From contig NC_089239.1 in NCBI RefSeq assembly GCF_963924675.1, positions 34,557,818-34,621,817 on the forward strand: 64,000 bases of DNA, read 5' to 3'. A program made the translations under genes and the position numbers. This DNA comes from Phocoena phocoena. Lineage: Eukaryota > Chordata > Mammalia > Artiodactyla > Phocoenidae. Below, piece after piece: positions 56,853 to 64,000 of the stretch. Within the stretch, counting starts at the first letter, position 1; each line of letters begins with the position of its first letter. The notes beneath the pieces were generated by a model. The model was not told the DNA's origin and ran no database searches. It saw only the letters and a list, made by a program, of their open reading frames with translations.

Positions 56853-56989
56853 TTTTTTTTTTTTTGCTGGGCCACGGCTCACGGGCCCAGCCGCTCCACG
56901 GCATGTGGGATCCTCCCGGACCGGGGCACGAACCCGTGTCCCCTGCATCGGCAGGCGGACTCTCAACCACTGCGCCACCAGGGGAGCCC
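56853..56989 (-). mobile_element. 3'-truncated CHR-type SINE with its own poly-A tail
   Basis: The reverse copy keeps the family head through 'cccgtgagccgtggcc', then jumps straight to a poly-A of about 15. The last ~75 bp of the usual element are missing. Target duplication AGATTTGAGACT at 56841-56852 and 56990-57001 shows that it inserted in this shortened form. Confidence 0.93.
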
Positions 56990-57001
56990 AGATTTGAGAC
57001 T

Positions 57002-57775
57002 CTTTAGGGGATATGCAATGCCTATGTATAAAACATAATTTAGTAAGTCATAGTCTCATATCTTGAACTAAAGCGCCTTGTGGTAGTTGTGATAATATTT
57101 AATAGCTCATGAAGTTATCTTTCCATCTCATGCCTCTCCTCATGGACTAAATGAACACACTCAACGGGCATTATTCCTTGCCTTGAGTGGAGGGCCGTGG
57201 TGCTCTTCAGGTAGATCATTCTTGGTCATATAAATTCAAAACACAGTCTCTGGCTATTTCATGAATGCAGGCGGGTAGCTGGCACTAATGAGGAGAGTCT
57301 TGGGCAGTCACTGCAGATGCATCTCCGTAAGCCAGGTGATCTTCATGCCATGCGTCCCTCCATTTGTCCTCCTCTACCACACTGCCCCCTCCCCGACTTT
57401 CAGGAGAGTGACTTGCCCAAGGTGAGTGCTGTTACAGGCGGTGCTGTGTTTGAGCCTTATCTCCCTCCTCCCAGCGTGATAAAAAAGAAAAAATCAGATG
57501 AGTGGACACAAGAAAGAATGAAAGAGAGCTGACAGCCCAATATAGACAAGTGAAAAACCAAAGTCAAGAAAAACCCAGGCATGTGGATTCACTAAAGTAA
57601 GGAACTCTAAGACACTTTGGAGGTGGGGGGGGGGCAAGCCGCTCCCCTCTACACAGCCCGCTAGTCCTGAATTTGTCCTTAAGCCTGCATTAGGGTGGGA
57701 AATCTGCCACTAAATAATGAAAACTCTAAGGCATCCAGAAAAATGAGATTATTATTGATGTACTCTATTTAAGAA
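57002..57775. other. Unique sequence, G-run
   Basis: No repeat recognised except a run of about 9-10 G near 57626-57635. A 71-codon frame (57317-57532) has no features. Confidence 0.4.
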
Positions 57776-57779
57776 AGCA

Positions 57780-58330
57780 AGAGCATACATTTTGTCATTA
57801 AGAACATTTTTTAAAAGATGATTAAAATCAGGGTATCACACCATTTAAGTGTGTCAATTAAGTGTAGCCACTTTTCCCTGAATTTAAAATAAAACTGTTG
57901 CAAATGCCATGTGATACATTGAAATTTTAGGTACTTTGTAAGCTACGTAAGACAGCTGCTCTAAGAAGAGGGAGAAGGAACGGTCTCATGCAGCGTATTC
58001 CCTTCATCTCCGTGGATATAAAGACCGAATTATAAAATGCTTGGTGGAATCAGAACTGTATTGGGCTCTGTAATGCAGGATCTCCATAGCATAATCCTAA
58101 CTAGAGACCGTGTAGAGAGGGTACTGCCTGCACCAGACATTCAACTATGAAATACGATCTCCACTCTGAATTCAGCTCCAGTGGTAATACGTAATCTCTA
58201 AATTAATTACTTTGCATTTCACGGCCCACTAAGCAGAGTATCAAATTCTAAACTGTTCGTTTTAGTGCTTTCATTTCCTTGGGACAAATCGCGATCACCT
58301 CCTTCTCTTTATTTTTGAAATGAGACTGAG
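57780..58330. other. Repeat-free block with conserved-element texture
   Basis: Complex sequence free of visible repeats, with motifs such as 'accatttaagtgtgtcaattaagtgtagcca' (57841 onward) and 'aaattaattactttgcatttc' (58199 onward). No coding frame. Low-confidence candidate for a conserved non-coding element. Confidence 0.25.
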
Positions 58331-58334
58331 ATCA

Positions 58335-58780
58335 TTCAAGTCCTGTGTATCATATGGGGTTTGAAAGTGGACTGAAACAAAATTAAAATGTAAACATTGA
58401 CTTTCAGTTTAATTTTGAGAGGAAGAATTGTCATTGTAAACATGGTCAGTCTTAGAGGAAAATTGTTTAAAGTAAATTTCGTCATCTTTTCATTATATAC
58501 TTCTTTTTATTGATGCCACGCCCTTCCTTAGTCAGATGACTACTAGGGGCTGGGTAAGGTTACGTGTAAATACACTTTCCTATAAACACGACCTCACAAA
58601 AGATAGCATTTCATGGGAGAATTCCAATGTTGAGGTAGACCTTAGGGGTGAGGGAATGCTTCCTTATCTCCCTGCCTGCCCCATAACATTGTAATAACAG
58701 CAAGCATCATAATGAAGAAAAAACATCCTCCAGCTTTTATTCTGTGTTCAGTAATACTCTGTACCCTCGTACAGAATGTA
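58335..58780. other. Unique sequence
   Basis: Nothing recognisable. Confidence 0.45.
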
Positions 58781-58784
58781 TCTG

Positions 58785-58925
58785 ATTTAATCCTCCTGGC
58801 AGTACTACAAAGCGAATATTTATAATTTGTTATTTGTAGACATGTTTGCTGAGACTTAGATGATGCTCCAAGTCTTAGAGCAGGGTTGGGATTTAATCTG
58901 AATCTGTTTCATCCTAAAGTGTGTG
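58785..58925 (-). repeat. MIR SINE remnant (reverse)
   Basis: 'ctgatttaatcctcctggcagtactacaaagcg', 'agagcagggttgggatttaatctgaatctg' is the reverse MIR order. Confidence 0.75.
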
Positions 58926-59109
58926 TTTTTCACTCTTTCAAGATGACCTGATGGGGAAAGTGTTTGCACTCTTGTAGATCGTCATGCCAGTGGACCCCAG
59001 TCGTGTCCATAGACCCCCGTGTTGGAAGCATCATTTATTTTCTTTCTTCTTCTCACAGTCACTACAGCATCCCAATGGTTACACCATTTTCTAATTTTCT
59101 GTTTATCAT

Positions 59110-59619
59110 CGTTATGGGCTAAGTTGTGTCCTTTAAAAATTCAAACATTGGAGTACTAACTTCTAATACCTTAGAATGTGACGGAATTTAGAGATAGTCA
59201 AGTCAAAACAAGGCCATTACAGTGGGCCCTAATTCCAGATAACTGCTCTCCTTATAAAGAAGAAGTTTGAACACAAATTTGGTACAGAAGGAAGACCAGG
59301 TGAGGACACGGGGAGAAGATGGGCGCCGGCAAGCCAGGGAGAAGGGCCTCAAGAAACCAGCCCTGCAAGCCAGGGAGAGGGGCCTCAAGAAACCAGCCCT
59401 GCAAGCCAGGGAGAGGGGCCTCAAGAAACCAGCCCTGCAAACCAGGGAGAGGGGCCTCAAGAAACCAGCCCTGCAAGCCAGGGAGAGGGGCCTCAGAAGA
59501 AACCAGCCCTGCCTCTCCCTTGATCTAGAAATTCCAGCCTCAAGGATTGTGAGCCAATACATCTCTGTGTTCATTCCGTGTTCAGTGCTTTGTTACAGCA
59601 GCCCCAGCTGACTAATACG
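59110..59619 (+). mobile_element. MaLR solo LTR (MLT1-type) with internal minisatellite
   Basis: 'gttatgggctaagttgtgtcc', 'gagtactaacttctaataccttagaatgtgac', 'gtgggccctaattcc', 'gtgaggacacggggagaagatgg', 'aaattccagcctcaaggattgtgagcc', 'gctttgttacagcagccccagctgactaatac' follow the MLT1 order from end to end. The flanks ATCAT at 59105-59109 and 59620-59624 are a 5-bp target duplication, as expected for this class. Both LTR termini have drifted to CG. Confidence 0.93.
59329..59510 (+). repeat. 36-bp minisatellite, five units, inside an LTR
   Basis: Units at 59329-59364, 59365-59400, 59401-59436, 59437-59472 and 59473-59510 read GCAAGCCAGGGAGAGGGGCC then TCAAGAAACCAGCCCT. Unit 1 has one change (GAAGGG), unit 4 one (GCAAACC), and unit 5 is two bases longer. 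Because 36 is divisible by 3, long open frames exist on both strands (for example repeating ARERGLKKPALQ), without coding meaning. Confidence 0.97.
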
Positions 59620-59684
59620 ATCATCGTCTCTCAAGCCCATATCCCTACCATGTTCATTAAAACTCTTTGTTTGCCCTCATTTTA

Positions 59685-59830
59685 GTGACTACATAGCACT
59701 TAGCACATGCCAGGAATGAATCTAAGCACTCTTCCTGTACTCATTACTTCTAAGCGATGCTCTGAACACAGGTAGTTCAGCTCCAGAATCTGTCCTCAGC
59801 TCTGGGCTCTGCTGGTTTCGTGACCTCAGG
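59685..59830 (-). repeat. MIR SINE remnant (reverse)
   Basis: 'agcacatgccaggaatgaatctaagcactcttcctgtactcatta', 'ggtagttcagctccagaatctgtcctcagctctggg' follow the reverse MIR order. Confidence 0.65.
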
Positions 59831-60035
59831 TGTGGCCTCCATCTCTCTTTTCATGTTTAAACCAGTGCCCTTGTCCAGCCGTCCTTTTTAGCTCACTGAT
59901 GAATCTTAAAACACTTGTTTGCAGTGTTTGTTATAACTTGCAGCCCAAGCTATGACAAAAGTAAATTACCAACGATTTTTTAAAATGTTTTGTTTTTCTT
60001 GTCTCTCTGCCTTTGACTTTATGGGCTTCCCTTTT

Positions 60036-60253
60036 TGTTTTTTTTTTTTTTGTTTGTTTTGGTGGTACGCGGGCCTCTTGCTGTTGTGGCCTCTCCCGTT
60101 GCGGAGCACAGGCTCCGGACGCGCAGGCTCAGCGGCCATGGCTCATGGGCCCAGCCGCTCCGCGGTACGTGGGATCTTCCCTGACCAGGGCACGAACCTG
60201 CGTCCCCTGCATCGGCAGGCAGACTCTCAACCGCTGCGCCACCAGGGAAGCCC
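60036..60253 (-). mobile_element. CHR-type SINE, reverse
   Basis: Full-length reverse copy after a T-rich tract (the A tail with TG interruptions). Target duplication TGGGCTTCCCTTTT at 60022-60035 and 60254-60267. Confidence 0.96.
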
Positions 60254-60503
60254 TGGGCTTCCCTTTTATTGTCACCTGTCAGAATTCTGTTTAAGACCCA
60301 GCTCATTTGCCTCCTCTTCCAGCCCGAGTTTCCTCTCCCTCCAGTAAAATGCTTTAGTTCTTTGGGCCACACATACACACGTGCACACATACACATGATA
60401 ATTTCCACATATGTCTATGGCAAAGCAAGGTTACGAGCTCTTTCAGGTTATAAGCTGTATGTTACGCATATTAGTGTTTCTCACACTCTAATGCTTTGGT
60501 CGT

Positions 60504-60886
60504 TATATTAGTTTGCTAGGGCTGCCATAACAAAATACTGCAGACTGAGTGACTTAAACAACAGAAATGTATTGTCTCACAGTTCTGGAGGCTGGAAGTC
60601 CAAGATCAAGGTGTTGGCTAGTTTGGCTTTTCCTGAGGCCTCTCTCTTTGGCTTGCAGAAGGCCATCTTCGCCCTGTGTCCTCACATGGCCTTTCCTCTG
60701 GGCACTCAAATTTGTGGTGTCACTCCCTCTCCATATAAGATCACTAGATATAGTGGATTAGGGCCCCAGCCTTATGACCGCATTTAACCTTAATTACCAT
60801 TTTAAAGGCCCTATCTCCAAATATAGTTGCATTGGGAGTGAGGGCTTTAGCGTATGGATGGGGGGAATACAGTTCAATCCATAACA
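60504..60886 (-). mobile_element. MaLR solo LTR (MLT1-type), reverse, well preserved
   Basis: 'tattagtttgctagggctgccataacaaaatactgcagactgagtgacttaaacaacagaaatgtattgtctcacagttctggaggctggaagtcc', 'gtcctcacatggcctttcctctg', 'gattagggccccagccttatgacc', 'ttttaaaggccctatctccaaatatagttgcattgg', 'atacagttcaatccataaca' is an almost full MLT1A/B-like LTR. Confidence 0.95.
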
Positions 60887-60889
60887 ATC

Positions 60890-61670
60890 ACAGAAAGCAT
60901 TTAAGAGTATTTGTTGAACTTAACGCTGATCGGTTGTAGGGTATGGTGTGCTGCTACATGTTTAACAGCCGGCTCTGGGGTTAGCTCTGATTTGTACTGT
61001 TTTCTGATTTCCCTGTTGCAAGTACACCCACCACGTTGGAACTCAGGCTATCAACATGCCAACTGGCTTGCAGTTTTAGCATCCACCCCAGTGATCCAGT
61101 TTGAATGGGTACCAGTGGTCCACTGACTTATACCAGGGTCTTTCAGGGCTGTTGGTTAAAAAAAAGAAAAGGTGGGTGGCAGGGGGAGGTATGAGGTGTG
61201 CTGTGTTTATTTTTTTACTTCCTTGTTCATCCCCAAAATGGAGCCTCCAACTTAGAAATCAAACTGCGTTAGGGGGAAAGAAGTTAGATTACTTACAAAT
61301 CTAAGTCTGTGGCCAAAATTCAGACTTGCCAAGGGAGCTGCGTTTCAGATGACGCTTATCTTTGCTTGGGCGCCCATTAAAGTTGAAAACTGATAAGTTG
61401 TCACTTCACAAGGTGACATTTGAATGGACAGCACATTAAATTAAGTCATTAAAGATTGAATCCCCAGTAGGCAGCTTGATCATTACAGTTAAATCAAGTA
61501 GTTCAAGTAAAGCCTAACCCAATCAGTAATGCTACTTTTAAATGCTTTGTGTGTTTTGATAAGTTGTTCATTAGGAAAAATTTCCATTTAGCACAAATAA
61601 AATAAACACATCCCTCAAAGAAGCCCATTTTTAAATTTTCTAAACACTGTTCCTCACTAGTATGCAATAT
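60890..61670. other. Unique sequence
   Basis: No repeat recognised. The part from 61300 has complex texture ('ggcgcccattaaagttg', 'cacattaaattaagtcattaaagattgaatcc') that could be conserved non-coding DNA. This is not demonstrated. Confidence 0.3.
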
Positions 61671-61678
61671 ATATTCAG

Positions 61679-61967
61679 ACATTACTGAGAAGAAGAATGT
61701 GATACTGTACATAACACTTTGTGTAGTCATTGGTGCAGAAATACACTCTGTAATAGTTTGATGTGGCTTGAATGCCTTGACCAATGTAAGGGTGGTATAA
61801 AGGTTGTCAGTTATGGCAGACATCACTGAAAACATGCATATGGACATAATGCTTTGTGTGGGCATCACTGACCCAGAAAGTCCCATTGTAATAATTTGGT
61901 GTCTCCTGAAGGGTTTAATCAATACAGTCCAGAGTGTAAAGGTTATCAATTACTGCAGGCATCACTG
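61679..61967. repeat. Diverged ~140-bp tandem repeat, two units
   Basis: 'acattactgag' (61679), 'acatcactgaa' (61820) and 'gcatcactgag' (61959) mark unit starts about 140 bp apart. Within units 'actttgtgtagtcattggtgcagaaa' pairs with 'gctttgtgtgggcatcactgacccagaaa', and 'ggtataaaggttgtcagttatggcag' with 'gtgtaaaggttatcaattactgcagg'. Identity is about two thirds by eye. A 148-codon minus-strand open frame (61503-61949) crosses both units and shows the repeat at protein level, but no known domain. Confidence 0.75.
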
Positions 61968-62036
61968 AGGAGACTTCTGTTTTCAGTGATACTTGTACAA
62001 ACGCTGTATATATTGGTCAGCCACTCTCCCCTGCAG

Positions 62037-62207
62037 TTCCAGCTCCAATGGTGATATACCACACCCCAGCTACTGGCCTTCAGCCAGGTGGATTTCACAG
62101 CTCTCTAGTTGCTTTTACTTGCAAGAATATGATGGCTTCTGCCAGATAACTGACCCTGCAGTAGAACCTCTTCAGCTACAAAGAATAGTTATTATAGCTC
62201 TTCAAAT
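62037..62207 (+). other. Speculative exon-like segment
   Basis: A strong acceptor-like end (CCACTCTCCCCTGCAG, 62021-62036) is followed by 171 bp, and then a strong donor-like GTAAGT starts at 62208. The second frame is open throughout (SSSNGDIPHPSYWPSARWIS... to ...QLQRIVIIALQ). I recognise no protein, and no partner exon is visible in the window, so this may be coincidence. Confidence 0.15.
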
Positions 62208-62211
62208 GTAA

Positions 62212-63735
62212 GTATAAAGGTTGTGTGTGATCTATTCGTTGGAGTCCTTCATTTACAGCATTTTTAAATGTATTAAAACACTTCATATGTAAATGCTGGC
62301 ATTATATTAAGTCACTGGGGATTGTCTATATATTTGTAAGTTGTACACATTTTATACATATATATAAAATATGTATGTATACCATAATTCAGGTGTGGGG
62401 TTTTGAAACAAGTGTTTACATTCTAAAAAGGAGTTCAAAATGGCTTCACATTAATAATCTTATATGCCATGGAACTGTCAAGATATTTTTGTTTCTCAAA
62501 ATTTTCAGCATGATAGAAAATACATCAACTAGGGTTAGACTCATTCCAGATGGGAATCAGTCAATATTCCTGGATTTTTTGGGTCAGCGGACCTCAGATT
62601 TTTCCTTGTACCTGGCATTCCTGTTAGAGAATTATTATCTCACACGTTATCTTCCATTAAAATAGAACACTCGCTCGCCACTATTTGAAGATATCAGCAC
62701 CTGCCTGAGTTCTTTTGTACAGTTAAATTTATCAGCTTCTTTCTAAGTGACGGCTGGTGGTAGCTGAAGGGAGGTTTTGATTGGATTAGGGAGGTAGGGT
62801 AAAAATAATAAAAAAGTATTGCCAGAGAAATCTGTGCTGGAGCGTTCTCATTAGCCAGACAATATTAGAAGTATTATAAGACTATCTCTGTAAGGGTGGT
62901 ACAGTCACTTTATAATATTTAAAGTCTCTGCTGTGTAACTTCAGTCTTTGCGCACGTGCTGTCTCTCTCGCAGACACACACACACATACAGCGCTAAGCA
63001 TCTGTGTTCTTCAAAGCTAGAAAGGAAAGTGAAATGCCTGTCACAGACAGTGATGGTAACTGTTATATTTCCAGGTTTCTGTTGATGTATTTGCATATAC
63101 AGACATATAAAAACTTTAAATACATCCCTCATGGAAGCACTCTAGCTGTCTTCTCAAACCATTGCTATAAAGGGACCGTGTTTCTGGAGTTTGTGGTTGA
63201 AAGAATGAGTATTTTACAGTATAGTGGGTTTTATAGAAGTCATTAGCCTAATTACCATTTTAATTTGTTTCCTCCCTCCGTCTCCATCTTTCTGTTCTCT
63301 CCCTCCCTCTCATTCTGTCTTCAAGTACTGTTCACCCTCACACACTGTTTTTTATTCAGCTTGCTAGGATATATTGTCTCTAATTCTCTTGCACTTCACT
63401 TCAGATGTAACTTTTACTTTTTTATTGTCCTCATGCCATTCATTTTCCTCAACTAGGAAAATGTTTTATGAATTAAGGCTTTTGTACTTGACTGTGGAAA
63501 CAGTTCATCACTCCTTGAAGCTTAGGGTGTAACTGAATATAACGTAGAAGATTCAATAAGTTTTATACCAAATAATATATGTTAGTGTTCAGTCCCTTCA
63601 ATTTGATCCTGTTTAGGGTTAACAGAGTGAAAGGAAGCACAATAAATTGTAATAACTTATAAAGACTAAGACTGTAGGTCATAACTATGTAAACTTAGCA
63701 GTAATTGATATGCTGAACTCTTCTGTGACGTGGGG
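62212..63735. other. Unique sequence with a short TA-rich tract
   Basis: A TA/TG-rich patch lies at about 62352-62382. No gene; the ORFs at 62375-62665 and 63004-63246 are featureless. Confidence 0.4.
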
Positions 63736-63739
63736 AGCT

Positions 63740-63850
63740 GCCATGACTTTAAAGCCTGGCTTCCACCTTTATAGCAGGTGACCTCATTCGCATAACTTCA
63801 GTTCTCTCATTGGTAATATGAGTAGAATGGAAACAGTAATAGGCTGGTTC
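63740..63850 (+). repeat. MIR SINE remnant
   Basis: 'taaagcctggcttccacc', 'gtgacctcattcgcataacttcagttctctcattggtaatatgagtag' follow the MIR core order. Confidence 0.7.
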
Positions 63851-64000
63851 ATTTTCTAATAGCACTTCCACCTGAAATGATTAGTCTGAACAAACCATGG
63901 GAATCCCATTCTTCTAACTGGTCATTGGCTTGTGGTAAACCGTGATAAATGTTGGCTATTATTATTATCATTGAAGTAATTATTATTATCTGAGAAATCA

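Noticed and set aside
59203..59611. Open frames with 12-residue repeats on both strands
   Set aside because: They come from the 36-bp minisatellite inside an LTR. A period divisible by three keeps frames open on both strands without coding selection.

Overview
This is mammalian nuclear DNA, almost certainly from a cetacean (whale or dolphin). The diagnostic feature is a set of tRNA-derived SINEs whose head reads GGGCTTCCCTGGTGGCGCAG, followed by a B-box of the GGTTCGTGCCC type. They lie at about 1326, 36421, 46399, 53773, 56853 and 60036, with an older, longer relative at 52735. These are CHR-type SINEs of the whale/hippo/ruminant clade, in the form abundant in cetaceans. No bovine BovA or BovB element was seen. 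A cetartiodactyl L1 5' end opens the window. Species cannot be named from the sequence.

I found no convincing protein-coding gene, no functional RNA gene and no CRISPR. Every long open frame is short (at most about 170 codons), and those I examined fall in repeats, low-complexity DNA or unrecognised sequence. The window is intergenic or lies inside a very large intron. Its content is mobile-element debris of many ages in AT-rich single-copy sequence.

Layout. 1-1950: 5' part of a minus-strand L1 (broken ORF1 plus 5' UTR) carrying a nested SINE. 2000-9200: old LINE/MIR fragments, an ERVL (MLT2-type) LTR at 5890-6347, a perfect 19-bp hairpin at 5171-5218 and TA microsatellites near 8 kb. 9230-10560: repeat-free, conserved-element-like DNA. 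10990-14860: several copies of one ancient interspersed repeat in both orientations. 14880-15800 and 17940-18380: CpG-retaining patches. 19200-20271: an old L1 3' end with a 139-bp tandem duplication, then a MaLR (MST-type) LTR. 20335-27170: mostly unique DNA with MIR and old LINE tails. 27687-34460: two MLT1-type LTRs, two hAT-type DNA transposon remnants and a 160-bp inverted duplication. 36350-36785: a hAT remnant split by a young SINE. 39850-44180: ancient repeats and a decayed minus-strand L1 ORF2. 46390-60890: most of the SINEs, an MLT1 LTR containing a 36-bp minisatellite (59110-59619) and another MLT1 LTR (60504-60886). 61300-64000: mostly unique DNA with a diverged 140-bp tandem repeat and a speculative exon-like segment.

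No genes work together here. The interest lies in how the elements were made and rearranged. The main observations are a possible spliced L1 5' UTR, a SINE copied without its 3' third, an LTR minisatellite whose last unit keeps the ancestral sequence, and two kinds of inverted duplication. I did not find an undescribed molecular system. Element names are from recognition of consensus features, not from a database search, and boundaries of ancient elements are approximate.
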